A DNA stretch of 64,000 nt from Leifsonia sp. ZF2019 (GTDB lineage: Bacteria; Actinomycetota; Actinomycetes; Actinomycetales; Microbacteriaceae), in assembly GCF_019924635.1 (NCBI RefSeq), contig NZ_CP065037.1, positions 2,666,001 to 2,730,000 of the forward strand. The letters are read 5' to 3'. Positions 43,222-52,691 of this stretch are shown piece after piece. Position 1 is the stretch's first letter. Each line of letters begins with the position of its first letter. The notes below the pieces were generated by a model. The model did not search any database. It was given only the letters and a program-made list of their open reading frames with translations, and was not told the DNA's origin. Made by a program: the position numbers and the translations under genes.

Positions 43222-44685
43222 ATGGCCTGCATGACAGACACGGTCGACGACGACCTGGCGGCGGACGCGCTCACCCTCGGGCGGCGTATCCGTGCGGCGC
43301 GCACGCGACGAGGGATGACCCTGGAGGCCCTGGCCGCGGCGATCGACCGCGCGCCGTCGCAGGTCTCCACCATCGAGAACGGCAACCGGGAGCCGCGCCT
43401 CCCCCAGCTGCGCGCCATCGCCGCGGCGCTCGGCGTCACGGTCGACGACCTGCTCGCCCCGGAGGCCCCCGACGAGCGCGCAGCGCTGGAGATCGCCGTG
43501 GAGCGCGCCCAGCGGGGCACCGTGTTCGGCGCCCTCGGGATCGACCCGGTCCGCGTCTCCAAGGCGGTCCCCGATGCCACCCTGCGGGCGATCCTGGCGC
43601 TGCATCAGGAGGTCGAGCGCCTGCACCGGGAGCGCGCCGCGACCCCGGAGGAGGCCCGCCGTGCCAACGCCGAGCTGCGCGCGACCATGCGCGCGCGGGA
43701 CAACCACTTCCCCGAGCTGGAGGGCATCGCGGCCGAGCTGCTCGGCGCCGTCGGTCATACGGGCGGCCCGGTCTCGCAGCAGACCGTCGCCGACATGGCC
43801 GACCACCTCGGGTACTCCCTGCACTACGTCGGCGACCTGCCGCACTCCACCCGCTCGGTGACGGACAAGCGCAACGGCCGCATCTACCTCCCCACCGAGC
43901 AGTCGGCCTCCCGCGACTCCCGCTCCCCCATCCTGCAGGCGTTCTCCTCCCAGCTGCTCGGTCACGACGAGCCCGGAAACTACGCCGAATTTCTGCGGCA
44001 GCGCGTCGAGACCAACTACCTGACGGCGGCGCTGCTGCTGCCCGAGAAGGATGCCGTCGCGTTCCTGACCGAGGCCAAGAACTTCCGCCGCATCTCGATG
44101 GAGGATCTCCGCGACGCCTTCGCGGTGCCCTACGAGACCGCCGCACATCGCTTCACCAACCTCGCGACGGCACGGCTCGGCATCCCGGTGCACTTCATGA
44201 AGGTGCACGAGTCGGGCACGATCATCAAGGCGTACGAGAACGACGCGGTCGCGTTCCCCTCGGACGCGCTCGGCGCCATCGAGGGAACGCCGGTGTGCCG
44301 CAGCTGGACGGCCCGCACCGTCTTCGATGTCGAGGACCGCTTCAGCCCGTACTACCAGTACACGGACACCCCGAGCGGGACGTACTGGTGCACCTCCCGC
44401 ATCGAGAAGGCCAAGGAGGGCGACTACTCGATCAGCGTGGGCGTGCCGTTCGCGCACGTGAAGTGGTTCCGCGGGCGGGAGACCGCCCACCGCGCGGTCT
44501 CCCGCTGCCCGGAGGAGTCGTGCTGCCGGCGGCCGTCCGGTGCGCTCGCGGACCGCTGGGAGGGGCAGGCCTGGCCGGCCGCGCGCACGCCGACGTCCCT
44601 GCTCGCGGCGCTGCCGACCGGGACGTTCCCGGGCGTCGACTCGACCGAGGTCTACGACTTCTTGGAGCGGCACGCGCCGGCGTGA
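43222..44685 (+). CDS. RamB-like transcriptional regulator (XRE HTH, ImmA/IrrE-like and short-chain fatty acid domain)
   Basis: 487 aa. An N-terminal XRE helix-turn-helix ([40 protein letters not shown]) is followed by an ImmA/IrrE-like region near 240-300 and the C-terminal domain of acetate-metabolism regulators. RamB of Corynebacterium represses acetate and glyoxylate genes. Divergence from aceA-aceB supports the same role. ATGs at 43222 and 43231 are equally possible starts, since neither has a clear ribosome site. The upstream bases GCCAGAACTTCGCGA loosely resemble a RamB box. Confidence 0.85.
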   Translation: MACMTDTVDDDLAADALTLGRRIRAARTRRGMTLEALAAAIDRAPSQVSTIENGNREPRLPQLRAIAAALGVTVDDLLAPEAPDERAALEIAVERAQRGTVFGALGIDPVRVSKAVPDATLRAILALHQEVERLHRERAATPEEARRANAELRATMRARDNHFPELEGIAAELLGAVGHTGGPVSQQTVADMADHLGYSLHYVGDLPHSTRSVTDKRNGRIYLPTEQSASRDSRSPILQAFSSQLLGHDEPGNYAEFLRQRVETNYLTAALLLPEKDAVAFLTEAKNFRRISMEDLRDAFAVPYETAAHRFTNLATARLGIPVHFMKVHESGTIIKAYENDAVAFPSDALGAIEGTPVCRSWTARTVFDVEDRFSPYYQYTDTPSGTYWCTSRIEKAKEGDYSISVGVPFAHVKWFRGRETAHRAVSRCPEESCCRRPSGALADRWEGQAWPAARTPTSLLAALPTGTFPGVDSTEVYDFLERHAPA

Positions 44686-44711
44686 CTCCCGACACGCGAC
44701 GCGCCCGCAGC

Positions 44712-44762
44712 GGGGTCGCATTCCGCCGGAATGCGGAGGTGAGAGCGGCGGGATGCGACCCC
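44712..44762. terminator. Long hairpin between convergent ramB-like and glycosidase genes
   Basis: GGGGTCGCATTCCGCCG (44712-44728) pairs with 44746-44762 with one wobble. The inner CATTCCGCCGGAATG forms an alternative small hairpin. The 17-nt left arm recurs exactly at 63255-63271. Confidence 0.75.
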
Positions 44763-44781
44763 TGTGTCGAGCGCTGCGACG

Positions 44782-46716
44782 TCAGTCGAAGCGCAGCAGA
44801 CGGAGGGCGACGCCGTACGGCGGCAGGGCGACGTCCGGGGCCGGCTCTCCGTCCAGCGTCCGCAGCTCGCCCTCCGTCTCCGGGCGCACCGTGACCGGCT
44901 CCGGATGCTCGGAGAGGAAGACCACGAACCGGCGGCCGTCCTCGTGCACCAGACTGTCGACGAAGACGAGCGGGTCGTCGAGGCGCACGTCGCGTTCCAC
45001 GTCCGCGACGGCGGCGAGCGCGTCGTACAGCCGCCAGGTCTCCTCGGGGTTCACGCGCGCGAGCTCGGACGCGAAGTACTCGAGCGGGTAGGTGCACAGC
45101 ACCGCGCGGCCGCGGCCGTGCTCCTGCACCACGATCGCCGGGCGGCCGTGGCCGTCCACGGCGACCACCCGCCCGGACGACGCGACCACCGGGAGGAACG
45201 TGCGGCCGTTCTCGTTGCCCGCCGGGCGGAACGACAGAGTCACGCCGGCCGGGAGCGTCCCGAACGCCTCCGTGAGCCGCAGAGTGACGACCTCGTCCTC
45301 GACCGGCTCGGCGAGGCCGTATGCGCTCGCCGGCCGCACCCCGAACAGCGCCTCCGTGTTCGCCCACCAGGGCCCCCGTTGGACGCCGCTCCCGCCGTGC
45401 GCGTACGACGCGTAGACGGTCGCGCCGTCGCGGGCCAGCTCCTCCAGCTGCAGCCAGGAGGTCGCGCACAGCTGCTTGACCGAGGGCAGGAGGTAGAGGC
45501 CGTACCCCTCCGGCAGGCCGCCGTCCTCTCGCTCCCGGACCACCGCGACCGGGACGTGCGCCTCGTGCGCCGCGAGGTAGGCCTGCTCGCCCGTCGCGAC
45601 GATGTGGGCCCGCTCCTCCTCCTGCGTGAAGGGGTAATCGGCGGCCAGATGCGAGGGCACGACGAGCGCGGCGTCCACCGCGGAGCGGCGCGCGTTCGGC
45701 AGGTCGATCGCCGCGAGGTCGGCGGCGAACCGGGCGAGCTCGAGCAACGGCGGCTTGGGCGCGCCGGCACGGTCGGTGATGCCGAAGTGCATCTCGAAGG
45801 GATGGTGGGAGTACGGCCGCTGGTCCGCGAGATCGTCGTAGTCGGTGTTGTTCCAGGCGATCCACCCCGTCGCGCCGGCGAGCAGCGTCGAGTGGAGCAG
45901 CTGGCGGTAATAGGCGGCCGCCCCGTCGGCGGCGACGAAGTCGCTCGTCACGCCGAACTCCTCCATCACCACCGGCAGGCCGGTCCCGGCGCAGAGCTCG
46001 GCGACGTAGGCGGCCTTGAGGTGCTGGCGGAGCTGGTCGGTCTCCATCCGATACACGTGCGGCCCGACGAAGTCGGTGAAGCCGGCGAGGTCGCCCACGG
46101 AGAATCCGTTGTCGTGCCCGGTCGTCTCGATGCCCCACGCGCCGTCGCCGACCGCGACCGGCTGGGTGCCGCCTCCCGCACGCACCGCGTCCACCAGCAG
46201 GGAGGCCCAGGCGTCGACGATCGGACGCGGCGCCTCCCCGCCGTAGATGGGCACCTCGTTGGTCAGCAGCCAGCCGGCCACGGCGGGATGCGCGGCGAAA
46301 CGCGCGGTCAGCTCGCGCACGTACCAGGCCTGGCGGCCGACGAACCACACATCACGGTACAGATCGCGACCCTCCCGCCACACCGGATCCCAGTTCTCGC
46401 CGGACATGTGCCCGACCAGGAACGTGGGCACGGTCGTCATCCCCACGTCCGTGTGCGCATCGAGGAAGTCCGCGAAGTTCGCCACGCACTGCTCGTCGAG
46501 CGTGTCGGGCGCGGGATGGAAGTCGGGCCAGTAGAAGAACGACCTGGTCATGTTCAGCCCGTGGTCCGCGAGGACGCGCAGCTCTTGGCGCACGACCTCC
46601 CGGTCGTAGCGGGTCCACATCAGCGGGCCGCCCGACCGCGACCAGAAGTTGGCGCCGAGCCAGATCGCGGGCGCACCCTCCACGGAGAGGACGGGCGACG
46701 GACGCTCGGCACTCAC
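44782..46716 (-). CDS. Glycoside hydrolase, clan GH-A (cellulase/beta-mannanase-like)
   Basis: 644 aa, no signal peptide, so probably cytoplasmic. The N-terminal 330 residues look like a GH5/GH42-type barrel: GANFWSRSGGPLMWTRYD at the start, the acid/base glutamate in LTNEVPIYGG (Glu154) and the nucleophile in VMEEFG (Glu253). The rest resembles the Rossmann-like and beta-sandwich domains found after such barrels. GTG start overlaps the preceding permease stop. As part of a sugar ABC operon it probably cleaves imported beta-linked oligosaccharides; mannoside or glucoside cannot be decided. Confidence 0.75.
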   Translation of the reverse strand: MSAERPSPVLSVEGAPAIWLGANFWSRSGGPLMWTRYDREVVRQELRVLADHGLNMTRSFFYWPDFHPAPDTLDEQCVANFADFLDAHTDVGMTTVPTFLVGHMSGENWDPVWREGRDLYRDVWFVGRQAWYVRELTARFAAHPAVAGWLLTNEVPIYGGEAPRPIVDAWASLLVDAVRAGGGTQPVAVGDGAWGIETTGHDNGFSVGDLAGFTDFVGPHVYRMETDQLRQHLKAAYVAELCAGTGLPVVMEEFGVTSDFVAADGAAAYYRQLLHSTLLAGATGWIAWNNTDYDDLADQRPYSHHPFEMHFGITDRAGAPKPPLLELARFAADLAAIDLPNARRSAVDAALVVPSHLAADYPFTQEEERAHIVATGEQAYLAAHEAHVPVAVVREREDGGLPEGYGLYLLPSVKQLCATSWLQLEELARDGATVYASYAHGGSGVQRGPWWANTEALFGVRPASAYGLAEPVEDEVVTLRLTEAFGTLPAGVTLSFRPAGNENGRTFLPVVASSGRVVAVDGHGRPAIVVQEHGRGRAVLCTYPLEYFASELARVNPEETWRLYDALAAVADVERDVRLDDPLVFVDSLVHEDGRRFVVFLSEHPEPVTVRPETEGELRTLDGEPAPDVALPPYGVALRLLRFD

Positions 46717-47552
46717 TTGACCGCCCCCGCCGTCAGCCCGGCGACGAAGCTGCGCTGCAGGAGCAGGAACGCCACGACGATCGGGATCGACACCACGAGC
46801 GAGGCCGCCATGATCTGGTTCCAGTACACGTTGGTCTGCGTGGAGTACAGCTGCAGCCCGACGGCGAGGGTCCTGTTCTCGTCCGTCGTCATCACGGAGG
46901 CGAACAGCACCTCCCCCCAGCTCGTCATGAACGAGTAGATCGCGACCGCGATCAGCCCCGGCTTCGCGGCGGGCAGCACCACGTGCCACAGCGCGCCCAT
47001 CGGACCGGAGCCGTCGACCATGGCGGCCTCGTCGAGGTCGCGCGGGATGCCGTCGAAGTAGCCGGCCAGCATCCAGATCGAGAACGGCAGCGCGAAGGTC
47101 AGGTAGGTGATCACGAGGCCCCAGCGCGTGCCGACCAACTGGATGCCGACCGCCTGGTTGATGTTCACGAAGATCAGGAACAGCGGCAGCAGGAACAGGA
47201 CGCCCGGGAACATCTGGGTCGAGAGCACCGTGGTCGTGAAGACGCTGCGGCCTCTGAACCGGTAACGGGAGACAGCGTAGGCGGCGAACACCGCGATGAT
47301 CAGGCTCAGGATGGTCGCCGAGCTCGCCACGATGAGGCTGTTCACGAAGTACGACGCGAGCGGCACGGTCGTCCACATGTCGATGAACGGCTGGAAGGTG
47401 ATGTTCGTCGGCCACCAGGTGAACGCACCCTGCACGTCCGACAGCGGCTTGAGCGACGACGTGATCATCACGTAGAGCGGTACGGCCGTGAAGAGCGTCA
47501 GCACGACGATCACGACCCAGCGGAAGACCTTGGACGACGCGGTTTCACGCAT
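46713..47552 (-). CDS. Carbohydrate ABC transporter permease, MalG-like
   Basis: 279 aa with six helices and the EAA loop DLDEAAMVDGSGPMGALWHV of CUT1 sugar permeases. It overlaps the MalF-like gene by 8 bp and the glycosidase by 4 bp. It forms the membrane channel with its partner. No ATPase gene is present; CUT1 systems often share an MsiK/MsmK-type ATPase coded elsewhere. Confidence 0.94.
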   Translation of the reverse strand: MRETASSKVFRWVVIVVLTLFTAVPLYVMITSSLKPLSDVQGAFTWWPTNITFQPFIDMWTTVPLASYFVNSLIVASSATILSLIIAVFAAYAVSRYRFRGRSVFTTTVLSTQMFPGVLFLLPLFLIFVNINQAVGIQLVGTRWGLVITYLTFALPFSIWMLAGYFDGIPRDLDEAAMVDGSGPMGALWHVVLPAAKPGLIAVAIYSFMTSWGEVLFASVMTTDENRTLAVGLQLYSTQTNVYWNQIMAASLVVSIPIVVAFLLLQRSFVAGLTAGAVK

Positions 47553-48516
47553 TGCGGTTCCTCCGGTTCAGCACGACGAGGTAGAGGCCGGACACGATGA
47601 GCAGGAAGATCAGCAGCAGTACGCTCATCGCCGCGCCCGACCCGAAGTTCCAGGTGAGGAAGGACGCGTTGTAGATGTGGAACGAGATCAGGTCGCCGGA
47701 GGGCGGCTGGGCGTTGCCGAACAGCACGAACGGCGTATTGAAGTCGTTGAACGTCCACAGGAACATCACGAGCAGCAGCACCGCGTTGACCGGCCGCAGC
47801 ATCGGCAGGGTGATCGCTCGCCACTGCCGGAACGGCTTCGCGCCGTCGACCGCGCTGGCCTCGTACACCTCGTCAGGGATGGACTGGAGCCCGGCCATCA
47901 GCATCAGGAACGCGAACGGCCACAGCCGCCAGATCGCCACGATCACGATCGACCAGAAGGCGTTGTCGCCGATCAGCCAGAACGGCTTGGCTCCCGGCAG
48001 CCCGAGGTTGTCGAAGAGGAAGTGGTTGACTGCGCCGGTGTCCTTCTGGAGCATGAACTTCCAGGTGATGATGCCGGCGTAGAGCGGCAGCGCGTACGGC
48101 ACGAGGAAGAGCGTGCGGAAGAACCCGCGACCGCGGAACTTCCCCTGCAGGGCGACGGCCGCGGCCATCCCGATGCCCCACGAGAGACCGACCACGAGGA
48201 TCGTGAAGGCGACCGTGATGAGGAACGATTTCAGCAGCCCGGCGCCGATCGACGTGTTGAAATCGAGCGCCACCTGGTAGTTCCTGAAGCCGACGAACGG
48301 CGCCTCGCTCCAATTGGCGATGAAGAACTTGGTGAGCTGGAGGAAGCTGATCCAGATTCCCGTGAGCATCGGGATGACGTGGATCACCAGCTCGAAGATG
48401 ATGGCCGGGGCCAGCAGCACGAGCGGCAGCCACCAGCCCTTGGGGCGACGCCGGCGCGGTTTCGCGGGGGCGGCCGCCGGAGCGGGTCCGGTGCGGACGG
48501 ATGTCGTCGTCGACAT
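47545..48516 (-). CDS. Carbohydrate ABC transporter permease, MalF-like
   Basis: 323 aa with a basic Pro-rich N-terminal tail (KPRRRRPKGWW), six to seven helices and the EAA loop EVYEASAVDGAKPFRQWRAI. Start ATG 48516 with GAAGGAGA upstream. Second gene of the operon, after the binding-protein gene and a strong hairpin. Confidence 0.94.
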   Translation of the reverse strand: MSTTTSVRTGPAPAAAPAKPRRRRPKGWWLPLVLLAPAIIFELVIHVIPMLTGIWISFLQLTKFFIANWSEAPFVGFRNYQVALDFNTSIGAGLLKSFLITVAFTILVVGLSWGIGMAAAVALQGKFRGRGFFRTLFLVPYALPLYAGIITWKFMLQKDTGAVNHFLFDNLGLPGAKPFWLIGDNAFWSIVIVAIWRLWPFAFLMLMAGLQSIPDEVYEASAVDGAKPFRQWRAITLPMLRPVNAVLLLVMFLWTFNDFNTPFVLFGNAQPPSGDLISFHIYNASFLTWNFGSGAAMSVLLLIFLLIVSGLYLVVLNRRNRNA

Positions 48517-48555
48517 GGGTCTCCTTCGGGGTCGAGAAGGCGTCGAGGGGTCGTC

Positions 48556-48594
48556 GCTCGGCGGCCGGGCAGGAGGCCCGCCCGGCCGCCGAGC
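48556..48594. terminator. Strong hairpin between binding-protein and permease genes
   Basis: GCTCGGCGGCCGGGC (48556-48570) is perfectly complementary to 48580-48594 with a 9-nt loop. Same position as the hairpin of the peptide transporter. Confidence 0.85.
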
Positions 48595-48605
48595 GGACGG
48601 CGCGG

Positions 48606-49910
48606 TCAACCGCCCAGGGACTGCTTGACCTGGTCCTGGGCGGACTGGAGCGCCGCCTTGATGTCGGAGTCGGAGACCGTGCTCCCGGTGGCGATCTTCG
48701 CGAACATGTCGTTCATCGCCTTGCCGACCGTGTTCTCGAACTGGTCCTCGGCCGGCACCAGCGGCAGCGGCTTGGACATCTCGTTGTAGATCTTCGTGAA
48801 GGTGGCGGCCTCGTCGGCGTTGTCGGTGAAGACGGCCTTCGCACCGTTGAGCACGGGCAGCGACGCGTAGGGCTTGCCGAGCGTGGTCTGGGTGTCCTCG
48901 CTGGTCATGTACTTGACGAACTTCAGCGCCGCATCCTTGTTCTTCGTGTTCTTGAAGATGGACAGGTTGATGCCCGCGACGTGACTGGCGACGGGCTTGC
49001 CGCCGTCGGGCGCCGGGAACGGGACGACGCCGTACTGGTCGGACTTCATGCCGTTGGCGACGATCGACGAGTCGGCGTTGTTCTGGCTGAGGATCATCGC
49101 GACCTTGCCGGTGGCGAAGTCGTTGACCGCCTGCACCCCGTTGTCGTACTGGGCGTTGGAGGTGTTGACGACCTTGTCGGTCTGCATCAGGTCGAGGTAC
49201 CGCTTGATCCCGTCGACGTTGGCGCTGGTGGTGAACGTCGGGTCGCCCTTGCTGTCGAACCACGCGCCGCCGTTCTGCGCCGAGTTGATGAAGGCGAAGT
49301 GGGCGTTCTCCGTGTAGCTGCCCGCGGCGAGCGAGAAGCCGTAGGTCGTGCCGTTGGTGAGCTTCTTCGCGTCGGTCACCAGCTCCTCCCACGTGGTCGG
49401 CGGCTGCACGCCCGCGTCGGTGAACATCTGCTTGTTGTAGTACAGCCCGTAGGCGAGGCCGTAGAGCGGGACGCTGGTGGGCGTCTTGCCGGCCGCGCCA
49501 CCGGTCTCCAGCGCGGTCTTGACGAACTTGTCGCTGCCGCCGATGGCCTTCATCTCGCTGTCGCCGAACGGCAGGAACGCGCCGGTCGCCTGCAGCGAGG
49601 CCGCCCAGGTGTTGCCGATGTTCAGCACGTCGGGGCCCTGGCCGGAGGTGACCGCGGTCTGGATGCGGGTCTGGAGGTCGTTCCAGCCGATCACCTCGAG
49701 CTTGACCTTGACGCCCGTCTGCTTGGTGAACTCGTCGAGCACCGGCGTCAGGACCTCTTTGTCGTTGTCGAGGCTGGTGCCCTGGTTGCTCGCCCAGTAC
49801 GTGATCGTCGACCCGCTGGACGAGGATCCCGATCCCGATCCGCTGCACCCCGCGAGTGCGAGTGCGGCCGTGGCGACCGCCGCGGCGACCGCGATGGCGC
49901 GTTTCCTCAT
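48606..49910 (-). CDS. Carbohydrate ABC transporter substrate-binding lipoprotein
   Basis: 434 aa family 1 (CUT1) solute-binding protein. The lipoprotein signal is MRKRAIAVAAAVATAALALA followed by GC with Cys22, then a Gly/Ser linker. Family motifs include GVKVKLEVIGWNDLQTRIQ and GQGPDVLNIGNTWAA. ATG 49910 follows AGGAGTCATC; starts further upstream would displace the signal peptide. First gene of the sugar operon, with a LacI-type operator about 90 bp upstream. Confidence 0.93.
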   Translation of the reverse strand: MRKRAIAVAAAVATAALALAGCSGSGSGSSSSGSTITYWASNQGTSLDNDKEVLTPVLDEFTKQTGVKVKLEVIGWNDLQTRIQTAVTSGQGPDVLNIGNTWAASLQATGAFLPFGDSEMKAIGGSDKFVKTALETGGAAGKTPTSVPLYGLAYGLYYNKQMFTDAGVQPPTTWEELVTDAKKLTNGTTYGFSLAAGSYTENAHFAFINSAQNGGAWFDSKGDPTFTTSANVDGIKRYLDLMQTDKVVNTSNAQYDNGVQAVNDFATGKVAMILSQNNADSSIVANGMKSDQYGVVPFPAPDGGKPVASHVAGINLSIFKNTKNKDAALKFVKYMTSEDTQTTLGKPYASLPVLNGAKAVFTDNADEAATFTKIYNEMSKPLPLVPAEDQFENTVGKAMNDMFAKIATGSTVSDSDIKAALQSAQDQVKQSLGG

Positions 49911-49998
49911 GATGACTCCTTCGTCTCGTGATGTGCCCGCCGGCCCTGCTCGTCCGTCATCCTCGTACGGAGCGACGCGGCGTGCCACCGGCAGGATA

Positions 49999-50014
49999 AC
50001 TGAACCGGTTCAGT
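49999..50014. promoter_or_regulatory. LacI-type operator
   Basis: ACTGAACCGGTTCAGT is a perfect 16-bp palindrome with the central CG typical of LacI-family sites. It lies upstream of the sugar-binding gene and downstream of the LacI gene on the same strand, in an AT-richer promoter-like stretch. Confidence 0.85.
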
Positions 50015-50068
50015 AAAACCAAGCATTGAATTCTACCCTCGAACGAGGTAAGGGCCGCGCGACGATGT

Positions 50069-50113
50069 GGACCGAATGTGGCGAATGGCGACGTCAGAGT
50101 GCACATTCGGTCC
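50069..50113. terminator. Hairpin after the LacI gene
   Basis: GGACCGAATGTG (50069-50080) pairs exactly with CACATTCGGTCC (50102-50113). The right side, CACATTCGGTCCAAAT, recurs exactly at 57676-57691. Confidence 0.65.
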
Positions 50114-50117
50114 AAAT

Positions 50118-50160
50118 GTCACGGGGCGGGCGTCACGGGGCGGGGGCGTCACGGGGCGGG
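50118..50160. repeat. Three direct repeats of GTCACGGGGCGGG
   Basis: Copies at 50118-50130, 50132-50144 and 50148-50160, spaced 14 and 16 bp. The last overlaps the 3' end of the LacI gene. Function unknown; slippage is a simple explanation. Confidence 0.7.
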
Positions 50161-51159
50161 GACGCTCGTCGCGCGCGGGACCAGCACCGAGCGGCGGGCG
50201 CGCAGTGCGGGGGCGTCGCTGCGCTGGAGGCGGTCGAGCAGCATCCGGGTGGCGCGCCTCCCCTGCTCCTCCGGGAATCGGTCGAGAGCGGTGATCGGCC
50301 GCGAGCCGAGCCTGCACAGCAGCGAGTCGTCCCAGCTCGCGACCGCGACGTCGCGCCGCGCCACCCGCGCGACCGCCTCCTGGGCACCCAGCGCCAGGAG
50401 GTCGTTGGAGGTCACGACGGCGAACGGCTCCTGATCCTCCCCCAGTCGCTCGCCGACGAGACGGTCCCCCGCGTCCATCGAGTAGTCCGAGGCGACCGCG
50501 GCGACGCGGATCCCGTGCACTCGGGCGTGCCGCGCGATCGCGTCCCGGCGCTCCAGCTCGTGCTCGAACTCGTCCGGCCCGCTCACGTGGAGCAGCGACC
50601 GATGACCCAGGTCGGCCACGTGCTCCACCAGCAGACGGGCGTCCTCGTCGGCGTCGTAGAGGAGGACGTGCCCCGGCGCCACGTCGTCCCGGTTGCCGTG
50701 GACGACGAACTCGATCCCCAGGTCGTCGAGGAGCGCTGGGCGGGGATCCCGGACCGCGATGTCGAACAGCATCACTCCGTCGACGCGCCGCTCCGCGCTC
50801 CAGCGCCGGTAGGCGGCGCTGTCCTGACCGCCGTCCGGGCCGACCATCCGCAGCAGGAGCGACTGGCCGGTCGTCGCCAGCTCGGCCTCCACCCCGGCGA
50901 GCAGGCTCATGTAGTACGGCTCCGCGCCCAGCAGGCTCGGATCGCGCCGCAGGACGATGCCGATCGCATCCGACCGGGCCCGCGACAGCGCGCGCGCGGA
51001 CGACGACGGATGCCAGCCGAGCTCATCGGCGAGCGCGAGCACACGGGCGCGGGTCTCCTCGCTCACGCCGGGCCGACCGTTGAGCGCGTACGAGACCGAC
51101 GCCTTCGACAGACCGAGGCGGTCCGCGAGGCCGCTGATCGTCACGTGCGCTGCTGCCAC
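50149..51159 (-). CDS. LacI-family transcriptional regulator
   Basis: 336 aa. The N-terminal LacI helix-turn-helix and hinge are clear (ISGLADRLGLSKASVSYALN, GRPGVSEETRARVLALADEL), followed by a periplasmic-binding-protein-like sugar domain (IGIVLRRDPSLLGAEPYYM; VASWDDSLLCRLG). It sits upstream of, and on the same strand as, the sugar ABC/glycosidase operon with a palindromic operator between, so it is probably its repressor. GTG 51159 gives the usual spacing to the DNA-binding helix; GTG 51144 and a start at 51243 are alternatives. Confidence 0.9.
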   Translation of the reverse strand: MAAAHVTISGLADRLGLSKASVSYALNGRPGVSEETRARVLALADELGWHPSSSARALSRARSDAIGIVLRRDPSLLGAEPYYMSLLAGVEAELATTGQSLLLRMVGPDGGQDSAAYRRWSAERRVDGVMLFDIAVRDPRPALLDDLGIEFVVHGNRDDVAPGHVLLYDADEDARLLVEHVADLGHRSLLHVSGPDEFEHELERRDAIARHARVHGIRVAAVASDYSMDAGDRLVGERLGEDQEPFAVVTSNDLLALGAQEAVARVARRDVAVASWDDSLLCRLGSRPITALDRFPEEQGRRATRMLLDRLQRSDAPALRARRSVLVPRATSVPAP

Positions 51160-51275
51160 GCGACAAATGCTAGTGCGCGCACGCCGGGACCCCCGGTCGC
51201 ACAGCCGGACGGAATGCCCGAACCGACCGCGAAAAACTGACACCGAGACACCGGCGGGCGGGGCAGAATAGCGCC

Positions 51276-52691
51276 GTGCCCCGATCCGAGTCGACCGTCT
51301 TCGAACGCCACCGTCCCGACGCCTCCGTCGTGCGCCATGCCCTCGCGCCCACGCGCCAGGCGGTCTTCTGGACCGAGGACGCGCCGGGCGAGCGCTACCC
51401 GCGTCTCCAGGGCGACGTGAGCTGCGACCTCGCCGTCGTGGGCGGCGGCTACACCGGCCTGTGGACGGCGCTGCTCGCCAAGCAGCAGGACCCGGACGCC
51501 CGCGTGGTGCTGCTGGAGGGCCGGCGGATCGGCTGGGCCGCCTCCGGCCGCAACGGCGGTTTCTGCGAGGCGAGCCTCACCCACGGCGACGAGAACGGGC
51601 GCACCCGCTTCCCCGGCGAGTTCGACGAGCTGCAACGGCTCGGGATGCGGAACCTCGATGAGATCGAAGGCACCGTCGCCGAGCTCGGACTCGACGCCGG
51701 TTTCGAGCGCAACGGCGCCTTCGACGTTGCGACCGAGCCGCACCAGGTCGAGTGGCTCCGCGAGCTGGCCGGCGGCGACGATCCGGTCTTCCTCGACGCG
51801 GCGGCGATGCGCGCCGCGGTGCACTCGCCCACCTACGAGGGAGGCCTCCAGCGCTTCCGCGACTCGGCGCTCGTCCACCCCGCCAAGCTCGCACGGGCGC
51901 TGGCACGCGCCTGCGTGGAGGCCGGGGTCGAGATCTTCGAGAACACTCCGGTGCAGGCGCTGGGCGACGGCATCACCCTCTACACGCCGGACGGCGTCGT
52001 GCGCTCGCAGCGGACCGCGCTCGGCACCAACGTGTTCCCGAGCCTCCTGAAGCGCAACCGCCTGGCGACGGTCCCGGTCTACGACTACGTGCTCATGACC
52101 GAGCCGCTGACCCCGCAGCAGCGCGCCTCCCTGGGCTGGGAGGGACGGCAGGGCATCGGCGACTCCGCCAACCAGTTCCACTACTACCGGCTGACGGAAG
52201 ACGACCGCATCCTCTTCGGCGGCTACGACGCCGTCTACCACTACGGCGGACGCGTGCGGGAACGCTACGAGGACCGCCCGGAGACATTCCGCCGGCTGGC
52301 CGCGCACTTCTTCACCACCTTCCCGCAGCTGGAGGGCGTGCGGTTCAGCCACAAGTGGGCGGGCGCGATCGACACCTGCAGCCGCTTCTGCGCCTTCTTC
52401 GGCACCGCACGCGCCGGCCGCGTCGCCTACGCCACCGGCTACACCGGCCTCGGTGTCGCCGCCACGCACTTCGGCGCCCGGGTCATGCTCGACCTCCTCG
52501 CCGGCCGCCGCACGGAGCGCACCGAGCTGGAGATGGTCCGCAGCCGCCCCCTCCCCTTCCCGCCCGAACCGGCCGCCGCGATCGGCATCAACCTCACCCG
52601 CTGGTCGCTCGACCGCGCCGATCACCGCCGCGGCGAGCGCAACGCATTCCTCCGCACCCTCGACGCCGTCGGCCTGGGTTTCGACTCGTGA
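51276..52691 (+). CDS. FAD-dependent amine/amino-acid oxidoreductase (PuuB-like)
   Basis: 471 aa DAO-family flavoprotein. The dinucleotide site is DLAVVGGGYTGLW (Gly56, Gly58, Gly61), followed by LLEGRRIGWAASGRNGGFC, typical of gamma-glutamylputrescine oxidase and related amine oxidases. C-terminal KWAGAIDTC and ATGYTGLGVAATHFGARVML support the family. GTG start at 51276. It overlaps the cupin gene by GTGA. A substrate among polyamines or N-alkyl amino acids is likely, but not fixed by sequence. Confidence 0.85.
   Translation: MPRSESTVFERHRPDASVVRHALAPTRQAVFWTEDAPGERYPRLQGDVSCDLAVVGGGYTGLWTALLAKQQDPDARVVLLEGRRIGWAASGRNGGFCEASLTHGDENGRTRFPGEFDELQRLGMRNLDEIEGTVAELGLDAGFERNGAFDVATEPHQVEWLRELAGGDDPVFLDAAAMRAAVHSPTYEGGLQRFRDSALVHPAKLARALARACVEAGVEIFENTPVQALGDGITLYTPDGVVRSQRTALGTNVFPSLLKRNRLATVPVYDYVLMTEPLTPQQRASLGWEGRQGIGDSANQFHYYRLTEDDRILFGGYDAVYHYGGRVRERYEDRPETFRRLAAHFFTTFPQLEGVRFSHKWAGAIDTCSRFCAFFGTARAGRVAYATGYTGLGVAATHFGARVMLDLLAGRRTERTELEMVRSRPLPFPPEPAAAIGINLTRWSLDRADHRRGERNAFLRTLDAVGLGFDS

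Noticed and set aside
44432..46348. Long open frame (638 codons) on the minus strand partly overlapping the RamB-like gene and sharing the glycosidase region
   Set aside because: It is an out-of-frame shadow of the glycosidase with Arg/Gly/Ala-rich composition and no domain; high GC makes such frames common.
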